DNA of 64,000 bases from Pinibacter sp031553495 (GCA_031553495.1 JAVBLN010000004.1:62001-126000), one strand, 5' to 3'. Shown: positions 32,850 to 42,091, counted from the stretch's first letter. A program made the numbers and translations. Notes: generated by a model from the sequence alone, not told the origin.

Positions 32850-33446
32850 GACACGACGCTTTAAAATCCAACATTGAAAAAATGAATAAATACCTCACTC
32901 AACCGAAGTAATAAGAAGACTAAAATTTTCCCTTATAGTACATTGACGTTATAGAACATATTTGGTTGCATAAAACGCACAAATGAAGCACATGTTTTTC
33001 AATTGTATTTACAAAAATGTAAACCAAAAATAAATAAATAGCACATTAAAATGTAAGATATCCGTTAGTGTGACCAACAACTTTTTGGAGTTTATTTTAT
33101 AATGCAACTTATTGATCAAGTATTTTTTACAACAATTTGGGTCGAATACCTATAAAAAGTTTTTTGTTTTATTTAAATGGTCATCTTTTCTACAAAAGAC
33201 AGATTAAAAATGCCCTTATTTATAAGCTATATTCATAATACTATATTACTTTTGGACAATTGCAAATTCGGTAAGAGGTCATTAGTAAATGAAACTCAAT
33301 CAGTAAACTTTTCTTATTAACAGGAACATATTTCTTTACGACTAATCTTTCGTTTTTTAAGAAAAGATAACCATTTACTATTTGTAGCGTCCAAAATTAG
33401 TATAAAATTTCAAATAAATTCAAAACAAACAACTTTAATTTTAAAA
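32850..33446. other. AT-rich divergent intergenic region
   Basis: 597 bp between the divergent sensor-only gene and the XRE regulator gene. No repeats of the families found elsewhere. A TACTTTTG box at 33247-33254 could serve the XRE gene, but is 190 bp away from it. Confidence 0.45.
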
Positions 33447-33893
33447 ATGTTGTACTTTAACCAAAACATAGTATTTCTTCGAAAAAAAAGAAAATTAAAA
33501 CAATATGAGTTGGCCGACAGAATTGGTTTTAACAGAACTACATGGAATGGGTATGAAGTAGGCAAGAGTTTTCCAAAATTTGAAGATCTTGTAAAAATTT
33601 CAGAATTTTTCAATATTCCTGAAGGCGATTTAATTCATACAGATCTTTCCAAAGCTGAAATATTATCAGAAAGAGAAGAGATAAAAGATATCCGATCTTC
33701 TATTACAGAAGAAGATACTTCCACTAACTATTGTATTCCCGATTATTTTAAAACTATTATGCAAACCATGCAGCAAACAATAGATAGCCATGCAGATAAC
33801 ATAACTACTTTGAAAAAACTAATTGAAGTTAAAGACAAGGAAATTAATCTGCTAAGAACGGAAATGCAGACACTAAGCAACAAACTTTATTGA
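33447..33893 (+). CDS. XRE family transcriptional regulator with coiled coil
   Basis: 148 residues. Residues ~7-62 form a Cro/C1-type HTH (RKLKQYELADRIGFNRTTW, then YEVGKSFPKFEDLVKISEFF). The C-terminal part, ~100-146, is a heptad-rich helix (DNITTLKKLIEVKDKEINLL) expected to form a coiled coil for dimerisation. This layout is common in Bacteroidota regulators near mobile DNA, but no element genes are next to it. Targets unknown. Confidence 0.88.
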   Translation: MLYFNQNIVFLRKKRKLKQYELADRIGFNRTTWNGYEVGKSFPKFEDLVKISEFFNIPEGDLIHTDLSKAEILSEREEIKDIRSSITEEDTSTNYCIPDYFKTIMQTMQQTIDSHADNITTLKKLIEVKDKEINLLRTEMQTLSNKLY

Positions 33894-34041
33894 TATATTT
33901 TTCAGCTATAAAAATATTCATAACCCATAAAGGTACAACTCATAGTTTTTTTGGTAAAAATATTTACCAAAGGGGAGAGTATTTATCAAAAATTCAGATT
34001 TCGTAAAAACCGGGGTACTTGCCTACCATATCCTTTACAAA

Positions 34042-34455
34042 TTAATCAGGGAATGAAATATCCGCTACAGTCTTTTTCTCCAAAATTTTCAAAGTAGCAT
34101 CTCTAACCTGTACCATTGCCATATTAAGTCCACATTTCTTTTCATCGCAATTTTTACAACGTTCATAAAAATTTAAACTCACACAGGGCAATAATGAAAT
34201 AGGTCCGTCAAGCAAGCGCATAATTTGTGCAAGGTTTACCTTCTTAGGCTCTATCGCAAAAAAATATCCCCCTCCCTTTCCTTTTTTACTATCCAGGATT
34301 CCAGCCTTTTTCAACTCCAATAAAATATTTTCTAAAAACTTAAGCGGTATTTTTTTCTTTTTTGAAACCTCGGCAATTAACACAGGGCCTTCTTTTTCAT
34401 GCTGGGCCAGGTAAATTAATGCCTTAAATGCATATTGTGTTTTCTTGGAAAGCAT
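34042..34455 (-). CDS. Rrf2 family transcriptional regulator
   Basis: 137 residues. Winged HTH at 1-75 with the Rrf2 signature KKKKIPLKFLENILLELKKAG and the GKGGGYFFA wing. Cys91, Cys100, Cys103 and Cys108 form a cluster that could bind an Fe-S centre, though the spacing (x8, x2, x4) is not that of IscR (x5, x5). Regulated genes are probably linked to redox or Fe-S metabolism, but none is adjacent. Lies 80 bp downstream of dapB, same strand. Confidence 0.88.
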   Translation of the reverse strand: MLSKKTQYAFKALIYLAQHEKEGPVLIAEVSKKKKIPLKFLENILLELKKAGILDSKKGKGGGYFFAIEPKKVNLAQIMRLLDGPISLLPCVSLNFYERCKNCDEKKCGLNMAMVQVRDATLKILEKKTVADISFPD

Positions 34456-34535
34456 ACAAAAACCAATTCAAAAGATGAAGAATGAAATTGCGAGGTAAGT
34501 TTCGGACACAAGTTATAGGTGAAGTGTAATGGGTT

Positions 34536-35252
34536 TTATAAGCCCAAAACATCTTTCATGCTAAAGATACCTTTTTTATTTTTCACAAACTCCGCCGCTA
34601 ACACGGCGCCGGTTGCAAAACCGGTTCTGTTATGGGCTGTATGCACAATTTCAATATCATCTATTGAGGAGGTGTATAATACAATATGTGTGCCCGGCGC
34701 AGGGTCTACCCTCTCGCTTAATATCACCAGGTCGTTTGTATTATCGCTTTCTTCATTCACCCATTTTGATTTGCGGGGCACCCGTTCCAAAATTTGCCCG
34801 GCTATAGAAACCGCGGTTCCACTTGGCGAATCTTTCTTTGCGGTATGGTGAATCTCTTCTACCCGAACATCATATTCCGCATGTGGCGCCATCAATTCTG
34901 CAAGGCGCTTATTTATTTCAAAAAAAACATTTACTCCCACACTATAATTACTCGCATACACAAGGCTGCTTTTATTATTTTCCGCATAGGTCTTCACCTC
35001 ATTCCATTTTTCCAGCCAGCCGGTAGAGCCGCACACCACAGGCACATTCCATTCTAGCAGTTTCTTTACATTACTGAAAGCGCTGTGCGGACCGGTAAAC
35101 TCAATAGCAACATCAGCCTTTGAAAGATTTTCTTTTGTAAACTCATCCTGGTTATTAATATCCAGCTTCAACACAATTTCGTGCCCTCTTTTTAAAGCAA
35201 TTTCTTCAATAGCTTTACCCATTTTCCCATAACCAACCAATGCGATTTTCAT
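34536..35252 (-). CDS. dapB: 4-hydroxy-tetrahydrodipicolinate reductase
   Basis: 238 residues, the short form seen in Bacteroidota (E. coli DapB has 273). Reduces the DapA product in lysine and diaminopimelate synthesis. GYGKMG (7-12) nucleotide motif, CGSTGWLEKW, and the catalytic region EEIHHTAKKDSPSGTA with the paired His residues and the substrate-binding Lys/Gly-Thr are present. Part of the par-DUF5683-dapB block typical of Bacteroidota, though an R1/REP-rich gap separates it from DUF5683. Confidence 0.95.
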   Translation of the reverse strand: MKIALVGYGKMGKAIEEIALKRGHEIVLKLDINNQDEFTKENLSKADVAIEFTGPHSAFSNVKKLLEWNVPVVCGSTGWLEKWNEVKTYAENNKSSLVYASNYSVGVNVFFEINKRLAELMAPHAEYDVRVEEIHHTAKKDSPSGTAVSIAGQILERVPRKSKWVNEESDNTNDLVILSERVDPAPGTHIVLYTSSIDDIEIVHTAHNRTGFATGAVLAAEFVKNKKGIFSMKDVLGL

Positions 35253-35399
35253 AACAGCTTAATTTAAATGTTGAGGCGAATGTAAAGATTTTTTAGCAGT
35301 GGGGAGCAGAGAAGTCAGTTGGAAGAAGGCAGTGGGCAGTAGGCACACATGCTTGCACTCACTCATCACTCATTACTCATAACTCATAACTTTTTTGTT

Positions 35400-35466
35400 A
35401 CCGGCGGTATTGCTACTATTAAGCATCGTTGTGTCACTCACTTATACGGTAGTAATGCTATTGAGC
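35400..35466 (+). repeat. R1 repeat, forward
   Basis: Full copy; one change in the core (TTATACGG instead of TTGTACGG). Confidence 0.85.
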
Positions 35467-35523
35467 GAGTTGGCAGTAAGCAGTAGGCGGTTGGCAGTAG
35501 AGAGTTCAGAAATCAGTATACAC

Positions 35524-35556
35524 AGGTATCCTACACCTTTAAGGTGTAGGGTACCT
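35524..35556. repeat. REP-like hairpin, isolated
   Basis: AGGTATCCTACACC, loop TTTAA, GGTGTAGGGTACCT; 13 of 14 pairs. Outer arm differs from the other copies but still pairs. Confidence 0.85.
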
Positions 35557-35586
35557 AACTTACAAGCCTGAAATATTTTAGCCGAT

Positions 35587-35653
35587 GAATAGAATTACAA
35601 CCGATGAACGGATTGCGACGCAACGATGATGCCATGAAATACCGCCGCCGGTA
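35587..35653 (-). repeat. R1 repeat, reverse, GATGATGCCATG variant
   Basis: AATAGAATTACAACCGATGA start, TTGCGACGCAACGATGATG core, CGCCGCCGGTA end. Confidence 0.7.
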
Positions 35654-35691
35654 TCAAAAAGATAAAGACCTCTGACTTTTGCCTCTACAAC

Positions 35692-36357
35692 TCATGGCAA
35701 CGCCCGTAAAGCCGGCTTCCCTTTGTGAATATCAAATACCAGGCTGACGCCTACAACTTGCGAAGAACTTGGAATAATGTTAGGTTTTATTTTTAGACTC
35801 AGCTCGTCGCTTACATCAAAATGTTTTAAATGCGCGTCCACGGTGGCATCTAGAACATTCAGTCCCCAAAAAAGTATAAAGACCAGCGCAGAATAGTCCA
35901 CATACTGGCGGAACTGGTTGCGTACATTTCTTAGCGAGTTCACATCTTCAGCATCTACAAATGGCCGAAGGTATGGGGCAATGTTATCATAGCTTGTGCC
36001 TGCGCTGTCGGTGGGGGTTAGATACCTTATCGCATAATTCGTGGCTTTAACTGTACCCAGATTATCAACGAATATATATGCTGTAATTCCCAACGCTCCA
36101 TATACTAATGGCAGTTTCCAATAGCTGCGATTATAAATCTGTCCCCAGCCGGGCAAAATAGCTGAGCGCCTTGTAGCTATTTGTGGAATATGTTTTCGCT
36201 TTTTATTGCGGATGATAATAGAATCTTCTTCCCGTGAAATATGTTTTTTTATTACGGAGTCTTTAACGGCCTTTAGCGAATCATTTTGCTGTCCGATAGC
36301 GAACTGGCGCAAGCCTGCAAAGAACAAAAGAAAAAATAATAAACGGTAAAAATTCAT
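35692..36357 (-). CDS. DUF5683 domain membrane protein
   Basis: 221 residues. Signal-like N-terminus (MNFYRLLFFLLFFAGLRQ), a basic stretch (IIRNKKRKHIPQIATRRSA), then the DUF5683 hallmark ILPGWGQIYNRSYWKLP (~68-84). Two further hydrophobic segments follow (~85-101 and ~153-171). The domain is conserved in Bacteroidota next to parAB and dapB; role unknown, maybe in envelope organisation. Only 7 bp from parB, so co-transcribed. Confidence 0.88.
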   Translation of the reverse strand: MNFYRLLFFLLFFAGLRQFAIGQQNDSLKAVKDSVIKKHISREEDSIIIRNKKRKHIPQIATRRSAILPGWGQIYNRSYWKLPLVYGALGITAYIFVDNLGTVKATNYAIRYLTPTDSAGTSYDNIAPYLRPFVDAEDVNSLRNVRNQFRQYVDYSALVFILFWGLNVLDATVDAHLKHFDVSDELSLKIKPNIIPSSSQVVGVSLVFDIHKGKPALRALP

Positions 36358-36364
36358 GTCTTAT

Positions 36365-37306
36365 TTAGTTAGCTGACACGCCTAATTGCTCAAGCAGTTT
36401 ATTAAACTCCTGTAAAGAATAATATTCCAGCGTAATGCTGCCATTGCCTTTTTTACTATGGCTTAGCTTTACACGTGTGCCAAAATGAGACGCTAAATTA
36501 TCTTCAATTTTCTTATATGCCGGCGGCAATGACGGTTTTGAAGCAACTTTAACAGCAGTACTGTTATCCTTAAACGATTTGCGTACCAGCTCTTCAGTTT
36601 GACGTACGGAAAGACCTTTGTTTTTTATTTCGTTGTAAACAAACAGTTGTTTATCAACAGTATCAATATTAATAAGAGCCCTTGCATGCCCCATGCTTAT
36701 TTCGCCATTGCGAACAGCCACCTGCACATCCGGCGGTAGTTTTAATAATCTTATATAGTTGGAAACCGTACTTCTTTCCTTACCCATGCGTTCTGCTACT
36801 TCTTCCTGCGTATGGCTCAGCTCTTCCATCATACGTTTATAGCTCAACCCAATTTCAATTGCGTTCAAATCTTCACGCTGAAGGTTTTCCAGCAGCGCCA
36901 GTTCCAGCAGTTGCTGATCGTTTGCCTGGCGTATGTAGGCTGGTAAATCTTTTAGTCCGGCAATTTTTGAAGCGCGATAACGGCGCTCCCCGGAAATCAG
37001 CCTGTACTTTCCTGTTGGCAATTTAGCAACGGTAACAGGCTGTATAATATCATGAAGCTTTATAGAAGCTGCCAGTTCATTCAGCGCTTTTTCATCAAAA
37101 TCGTGACGCGGCTGTTTTGGATTGGTTTCTATTTGCTCAATTGAAATCCGAATAATTCCAGTGGCAGCTTCTACAACATTATTCTTCAAATGCGTACCAC
37201 CGGCGGTTTTTAAGTCTGCATCAATATTTTGCAACAAAGAGCGTATGCCCTTACCTAACAATTCTTTATTACCCTTTGCACTGGGCTGTTTTTTTTGATC
37301 ACTCAT
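36365..37306 (-). CDS. parB: Chromosome partitioning protein ParB
   Basis: 313 residues. The N-terminal CTPase/ParB box holds ETNPKQPRHDFDEKAL and GERRYRASKI (the arginine-rich GERRxRA patch). The central HTH lies around TQEEVAERMGKERSTVSNY, and the C-terminal ~50 residues form the dimerisation domain. It loads on parS and works with ParA in origin segregation. No parS-like palindrome was recognised in this window. A 29-bp hairpin separates it from parA. Confidence 0.95.
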   Translation of the reverse strand: MSDQKKQPSAKGNKELLGKGIRSLLQNIDADLKTAGGTHLKNNVVEAATGIIRISIEQIETNPKQPRHDFDEKALNELAASIKLHDIIQPVTVAKLPTGKYRLISGERRYRASKIAGLKDLPAYIRQANDQQLLELALLENLQREDLNAIEIGLSYKRMMEELSHTQEEVAERMGKERSTVSNYIRLLKLPPDVQVAVRNGEISMGHARALINIDTVDKQLFVYNEIKNKGLSVRQTEELVRKSFKDNSTAVKVASKPSLPPAYKKIEDNLASHFGTRVKLSHSKKGNGSITLEYYSLQEFNKLLEQLGVSAN

Positions 37307-37322
37307 TTCTTAAAAAGTTGAT

Positions 37323-37397
37323 GGTTGTTGGTGGATGGCTGTTAGAGTTTAATCAAACAATTCATAACTAAACTCTAACAACCATCCACCAACAACC
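37323..37397. repeat. Long hairpin between parA and parB
   Basis: Arms 37323-37351 and 37369-37397 are inverted copies with 28 of 29 positions paired (words GTTGTTGGTGGATGG and TTAGAGTTTA), loop 17 nt. It fills almost all of the 94-bp gap. Confidence 0.85.
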
Positions 37398-37400
37398 AAT

Positions 37401-38213
37401 TTATTCCTCATTTGTCTCAATAATTCTTTCTTCCTGCGATATTTTGGTCATGTTGTTTTTCTGTAAAACTTCTTTAGCGAGGTTAAGATAATTTACCGAT
37501 CCTTTACAGAAAGCATCATATAATATAGATGGTTTACCAACGCTTGGCGCTTCGCTCAGCTTGGAGTTACGATGTATTATAGTACTAAATACAAGATCAT
37601 CAAAATGGCGGCGCACCTCACTTACTACCTGGTTACACAAACGCAAACGGCCATCATACATTGTCATCAGTATGCCTTCAATTTGCAGATCGGTATTGAG
37701 GCGGTTTTGAACAATTTTTATTGTATTCAACAGTTTTCCCAAGCCTTCCAATGCGAAAAATTCCGTTTGCACAGGCACTACCACCGAATCGGCAGCAGTC
37801 AACGCATTTACAGTAATAAGGCCAAGAGATGGCGAACAATCGATAATCACAAAATCATAATCGGATCTTATAGGTTCAAGAATTGATTTTAGAACACTTT
37901 CCCGGTTAGGGTAATTGATCATTTCAATTTCAGCACCCACAAGGTCAATATGCGAAGGTATTACATCAAGGTTGGGGATTTCGGATTTTAAAATAACATC
38001 CCGTGCAGGGGTTTCATTCACCATGCAATCGTACAGCCCTTGTGTAATGTTGTGCAAGTCAAACCCCACACCTGTAGTACTATTTGCCTGCGGATCCGCG
38101 TCTACGAGCAGCGTTCTATACTCGAGCACAGCAAAACTTGCTGCAAGGTTAATAGCTGTGGTGGTTTTCCCCACTCCTCCTTTTTGATTGGCTACGCCAA
38201 TTATTCTTGCCAT
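37401..38213 (-). CDS. parA: Chromosome partitioning ATPase ParA (Soj)
   Basis: 270 residues, Soj-type (no N-terminal HTH). Deviant Walker A NQKGGVGKTTT (8-18), the DADPQANST Walker A' and the DFVIIDCSPSLG Walker B are clear. Partners with ParB in chromosome segregation. It is the first gene of the parA-parB-DUF5683 transcription unit and has a good -7 box upstream. Confidence 0.96.
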   Translation of the reverse strand: MARIIGVANQKGGVGKTTTAINLAASFAVLEYRTLLVDADPQANSTTGVGFDLHNITQGLYDCMVNETPARDVILKSEIPNLDVIPSHIDLVGAEIEMINYPNRESVLKSILEPIRSDYDFVIIDCSPSLGLITVNALTAADSVVVPVQTEFFALEGLGKLLNTIKIVQNRLNTDLQIEGILMTMYDGRLRLCNQVVSEVRRHFDDLVFSTIIHRNSKLSEAPSVGKPSILYDAFCKGSVNYLNLAKEVLQKNNMTKISQEERIIETNEE

Positions 38214-38253
38214 ATTACTTATTACTTAATTACTTTCCCGCCAGTTCGGGTCG

Positions 38254-38261
38254 CAAATGTA
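38254..38261 (-). promoter_or_regulatory. Putative -7 box of parA operon
   Basis: Minus-strand TACATTTG, perfect TAnnTTTG, 41 bp upstream of the parA ATG. Confidence 0.55.
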
Positions 38262-38437
38262 AAATATTATATTTCTATTGCAATTTGAAATTCGAAAATG
38301 AAATTCCGTTCGAATATAAGTTATTTATAAACAATTAATTAGAAATCTTTCATATCTATGCCCGATGCTCGAAATTATCATGCGTAAATGCTTCTTATAC
38401 ATCAGGCAGGATAATTTAATATATAGTTTTTTTTGAT

Positions 38438-38504
38438 ACCGGCGGTATTGCTACTATTAAGCATCGTTGTGTCACTCACTTGTACGGCAGTAATGCTATT
38501 GAGC
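38438..38504 (+). repeat. R1 repeat, forward
   Basis: Full copy, ACCGGCGGTATTGCTACTAT start, ATGCTATTGAGC end. Confidence 0.85.
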
Positions 38505-38546
38505 AATGAACAACACCCGGCAAAATACAACCCCATTCATTATTCA

Positions 38547-39227
38547 CTACAGATCTATGGTTTCCCCAATTGAAGGCAGCAGCAGTATTTTGCCTTCTCT
38601 TTCAAAAATTTCCTGGGCCCTCGTTTTGTCTATTTTAATAAACCCGAAAGTATCATAATGCATTCCTATTACCTCTTCGCACTGTATCATATTGGCACAT
38701 TCGGCAGCATCGGCAGCATCCATAGTAAAATTGTCGCCAATTGGCAGCATGGCAAACTCTACTTTCGCCCAGCGCGGAATAAGCTGCATATCAAGCGTTA
38801 ATGCAGTATCGCCACTATAATAAAAGTTCCCTTCATCACTTGTAATTACAAACCCCATTGGGTTGCCACCATAAGAACCATCGGGCAAACCGCTGGAATG
38901 GTGCGCTACTACACACTTTACCGCAAAATCTCCGAAATTCCATTTGCCGCCGGTATTCATGGGATGAGTGTTTTCAACCCCTTGCTTATTCAGCCACTCA
39001 TGTACTTCAAATGAAGCAATTACTTTTGCGCCGGTATGTTTGGCTATGGCCGGAGTATCGGCAATGTGATCGCCATGGCCGTGCGAAAGCAGTATAAAAT
39101 CCGCTTGTATGTTTTTTATGTTTATATCTTTTGCCAGTTCATTTGGGCTGATGAATGGATCAAACAAAAGATGTTTTCCTTTGATAACAACAGAAAAGCA
39201 ACTGTGCCCGTAATAAGTTATTTGCAT
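38547..39227 (-). CDS. MBL-fold metal-dependent hydrolase (UPF0173 family)
   Basis: 226 residues, typical for UPF0173. N-terminal YYGHSCF, then the metal motif SHGHGDH (48-54), VVAHHSSG, and YSGDTALT with the bridging Asp. The single-domain UPF0173 proteins are broadly conserved putative hydrolases related to RNase Z/UlaG; substrate unknown. Complete; isolated by repeat-rich gaps. Confidence 0.9.
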   Translation of the reverse strand: MQITYYGHSCFSVVIKGKHLLFDPFISPNELAKDINIKNIQADFILLSHGHGDHIADTPAIAKHTGAKVIASFEVHEWLNKQGVENTHPMNTGGKWNFGDFAVKCVVAHHSSGLPDGSYGGNPMGFVITSDEGNFYYSGDTALTLDMQLIPRWAKVEFAMLPIGDNFTMDAADAAECANMIQCEEVIGMHYDTFGFIKIDKTRAQEIFEREGKILLLPSIGETIDL

Positions 39228-39312
39228 ATTAATTGGGTTTCGTTTTTCAAGAAAGTAAAATTAGCTGAAAAATGAAAGTTGCAGTCGAAAATTAAAGAAT
39301 ACTTGTGGTGGT

Positions 39313-39401
39313 CCACGAATTACACTAATCAACACGAATCATTCTTGGGAAAAAACAATGCTGCCAATAGGACACATTCGTTCAATTCATGCCATTCGTG
39401 G
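39313..39401. repeat. Inverted repeat of CCACGAAT type
   Basis: Arms CCACGAATTACAC..AACACGAAT (39313-39339) and ATTCGTTCAATTC..CCATTCGTGG (39376-39401) around ~36 bp. It lies between the divergent hydrolase and FMN-reductase genes. Confidence 0.65.
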
Positions 39402-39496
39402 ATAAAAAAAGGTGCAACTCGTGGAAAAAAGAATCCGCCTGCCGCACGTTTCAATTAATTCTTAACTTTCCGTTTTTAAATTCAATAATAAAATAC

Positions 39497-39997
39497 ATGT
39501 ACACTATTATATCCGGCACCAACAGAGCGGATAGTAACACCATAAAAATAGCACGTCAATACCGTAATTTTTTACAGTTAAAGGGAATAGAGGCAAATTT
39601 TCTTTCGCTGGAAAACCTTGATGTTAACCAAAGAAATGCCACTATCGAACATCTCGAAAAAAGTATTTTAATTCCTTCCGAAAAATTTATTTTCATTGCA
39701 CCCGAATACAACGGAAGCATACCGGGTGTGCTAAAATCGCTAATTGATATTTCGGATATAAAAAATGTGTGGAAGGGCAAAAAAGCGTTGCTTACAGGTA
39801 TATCAACCGGCAGAGCCGGTAACTTGCGCGGAATGGAACATTTAACAGGGGTTTTGCATTATGTAAGAGTAATTGTTCATCCCAATAAGTTGCCCATTTC
39901 CATAGTAGATACACTTTTAAATGACAAGGGAGAAATAACAGACCAAAACACCTTAAAAGCGATTGACCAACAATTAGAAGAATTTATTATTTTTTAA
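39497..39997 (+). CDS. NADPH-dependent FMN reductase family protein
   Basis: 167 residues from the ATG at 39497; the longer frame from 39389 runs through repeat-derived sequence. Flavodoxin-like fold with GTNRADSNTIKIAR binding the FMN phosphate (7-20), and FIAPEYNGSIPGVLKSLID, the family signature. Probably an NAD(P)H:quinone or azo reductase-type enzyme. Followed after 32 bp by the membrane phosphoesterase gene in the same direction. Confidence 0.9.
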   Translation: MYTIISGTNRADSNTIKIARQYRNFLQLKGIEANFLSLENLDVNQRNATIEHLEKSILIPSEKFIFIAPEYNGSIPGVLKSLIDISDIKNVWKGKKALLTGISTGRAGNLRGMEHLTGVLHYVRVIVHPNKLPISIVDTLLNDKGEITDQNTLKAIDQQLEEFIIF

Positions 39998-40029
39998 AAC
40001 CCTGGGTATTACCCAACAATTATATATCG

Positions 40030-41283
40030 ATGCGCAATTCAAATTTCATTTGGGGATTATTACTGATCATTATAATTATTGAAATTTATGTATTTCAGGC
40101 ACTAAAAACTGTTACGCACAACTGGTCCGGTAAAATAAGATTTATACTATTTTCTGCTTATTGGATAATCTCCATATTCTCGCTATTATTTTTAGTATTA
40201 ATGCCTTACCTGCACACCGAAAACTGGCCAAGACCATTACGCAGTTATACTTTTGCCATATTAATAGCATTATATTTTTCGAAACTGCTGGCATCTGTAT
40301 TTTTTTTGATTGATGATTTGCGAAGAATCATTTCATGGAGCATAAGTAAATTTTCAAGTCACCATGAAACTACCGTAGCAACCGCCACCGGCGACGACGC
40401 TATTTCACGCTCCGTTTTTTTAAGTTGGCTCGGACTTGCGGCAGGCGGCACTTTATTTAGCACGTTTGTATATGGATTTAGTAATAAATACAAATACCAG
40501 GTTAAAAGATTTCAGCTTGCATATTCCAACCTTCCGGCTTCATTCAAAGGCTTAAAAATTATTCATATCAGCGATATTCATTCCGGCAGTTTCAACAATA
40601 AACAGGCAGTGGAAAAAGGCGTAGAAAAAATATTGAATGAAAAACCCGATCTGATCTTGTTTACCGGCGATCTTGTTAACGACCGCGCTACCGAAATGAA
40701 GGACTATATGGATGTGTTCAGCAAGCTAAAAGCTCCAATGGGAGTTTATTCCACACTTGGCAATCATGATTATGGCGATTATATTTCATGGCATAGCGTA
40801 AAAGCCAAACAACAAAATCTTGAGCAGTTAAAATCAGTACATGCCCAGCTTGGGTGGCGTTTGTTGATGAACGAACATGTGCCCCTGGAAAAAGGTGGCG
40901 AGCAAATTGCATTGCTTGGCATAGAAAACTGGAGTGCAAAAAGCCGCTTTCCAAAACATGGAAAAATGAATGAAGCACACGCCGGAACTGAAAAATATCC
41001 CTTCAAAATATTAATGAGTCATGATCCCAGCCATTGGGATGCGGAAGTAATTCCCAAATACGGCGATGTGGACCTCACGCTGAGCGGCCACACCCACGGT
41101 ATGCAATTTGGCGTGGAACTGCCCGGCTTTAAATGGAGTCCCGTGCAATATATGTATAAACAATGGGCCGGATTATACGAAAACGGCAAACAAAAACTGT
41201 ATGTGAACCGCGGTTACGGATTCATCGGCTATCCGGGAAGAGTAGGCATTTTACCTGAAATTACAGTAGTAGAACTGGTGTAA
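40030..41283 (+). CDS. Membrane-anchored metallophosphoesterase
   Basis: 417 residues. Three to four N-terminal membrane segments (about 8-25, 39-60, 74-96, 132-150), followed by a calcineurin-like domain: D182-I-H184 (ISDIHSG), GDLVND, GNHD (244-247) and GHTHG (353-357). Resembles the YkuE/YaeI group, some of which act on lipid or envelope phosphates. The catalytic domain probably faces the periplasm. Substrate not predictable. Confidence 0.9.
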   Translation: MRNSNFIWGLLLIIIIIEIYVFQALKTVTHNWSGKIRFILFSAYWIISIFSLLFLVLMPYLHTENWPRPLRSYTFAILIALYFSKLLASVFFLIDDLRRIISWSISKFSSHHETTVATATGDDAISRSVFLSWLGLAAGGTLFSTFVYGFSNKYKYQVKRFQLAYSNLPASFKGLKIIHISDIHSGSFNNKQAVEKGVEKILNEKPDLILFTGDLVNDRATEMKDYMDVFSKLKAPMGVYSTLGNHDYGDYISWHSVKAKQQNLEQLKSVHAQLGWRLLMNEHVPLEKGGEQIALLGIENWSAKSRFPKHGKMNEAHAGTEKYPFKILMSHDPSHWDAEVIPKYGDVDLTLSGHTHGMQFGVELPGFKWSPVQYMYKQWAGLYENGKQKLYVNRGYGFIGYPGRVGILPEITVVELV

Positions 41284-41332
41284 TTTTTAAGAGATCAAAC
41301 TCTGCATAATAATGCGCAGTGTTTTTTTGGAG

Positions 41333-41399
41333 ACCGGCGGTAGTGCTACTATTAAGCATCGTTGTGTCACTCACTTGTACAGTAGTAATTCTTATCGGC
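41333..41399 (+). repeat. R1 repeat, forward
   Basis: Full copy, with a changed distal end (GTAATTCTTATCGGC). Confidence 0.8.
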
Positions 41400-41497
41400 G
41401 AATTATCAAATTATTGAATCGTTACAGATACATTTCAAACTAACGGTAATTGATATACCTTCTTCTGCCTCCAGCCAACTACCTGTTGACTGCTTTA

Positions 41498-42091
41498 TTA
41501 CAAAAACCTCCAGCCTATACTAACCTGGAAGCCTGTGTTTCTCCAATCTTCTGGTTTATCTGTGTTATTGATATCATTCAGGCCGGTATAGAATCGGCCA
41601 CTTATTTTAAATGAAGCTATATTAATTTGTGCGCCCAACAATAAGCTAATGTCTCCGTTTGTAAAAGCATCTTCAATATTTTCGGTAAGTTTCTTGCTCT
41701 TATCCATCAATATTCCTCCTTGCAACCCTGCTTGCAAAGTGAGAGGTTTTACTAAATTGTAATTAAGTAATATGGGAATGGAGAGATAGTTGAGCTTTAC
41801 ATCTTTAAAATTTGAAGGATTGTAAACATCGGCGGGATCATCTGCAATTTTTGCATCGTATTGGTTAAACAATAATTCCGGTTGAATTCCCCATTTCTGG
41901 TTTAGCTTAACAATACCGAAAAGACCTATATTGTAACCATAATTAAACTCGTCTTTAAACGATTCTCCTTTCACTTTAGTAATATTTGCTCCTGCTTTTA
42001 TTCCGAACTGAAGACCTTGGGATCTTGCTGTAGAAAATAGAAACACGAATAAAACGGTAAGTAGTATTGTGTTGGTTACTTTGGTATACAT
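41498..42091 (-). CDS. Outer membrane beta-barrel (PorT-like) protein
   Basis: 197 residues from the ATG at 42091; signal peptide ends TARSQ (~24). The mature part follows the Bacteroidota PorT/outer-membrane-barrel pattern: GLQFGIKAGANITKV, KWGIQPELLFNQYDAK, LNYLSIPILLNYNLVKPLTLQAG, ending FQVSIGWRFL with terminal aromatic. Function unknown; probably an eight-stranded barrel. A TTG-initiated longer frame to 42178 would precede the signal peptide and is not accepted. Confidence 0.88.
   Translation of the reverse strand: MYTKVTNTILLTVLFVFLFSTARSQGLQFGIKAGANITKVKGESFKDEFNYGYNIGLFGIVKLNQKWGIQPELLFNQYDAKIADDPADVYNPSNFKDVKLNYLSIPILLNYNLVKPLTLQAGLQGGILMDKSKKLTENIEDAFTNGDISLLLGAQINIASFKISGRFYTGLNDINNTDKPEDWRNTGFQVSIGWRFL

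Larger units (their letters stand above)
35253..35691. other. Repeat-dense gap between DUF5683 gene and dapB
   Basis: 439 bp without a gene. In order: GGCAGTAG and ACTCATA heptads, R1 forward (35400-35466), GGCAGTAG heptads, a REP-like hairpin (35524-35556) and R1 reverse (35587-35653). Confidence 0.65.
38214..38546. other. Gap upstream of parA
   Basis: 333 bp: the parA promoter region, AT-rich DNA, and one R1 repeat (38438-38504) behind the MBL-hydrolase gene. Confidence 0.5.

Noticed and set aside
36365..38213. parS sites near parAB
   Set aside because: No 14-16-bp palindrome of the GTTCCACGTGGAAC kind was found by eye in or around the genes.
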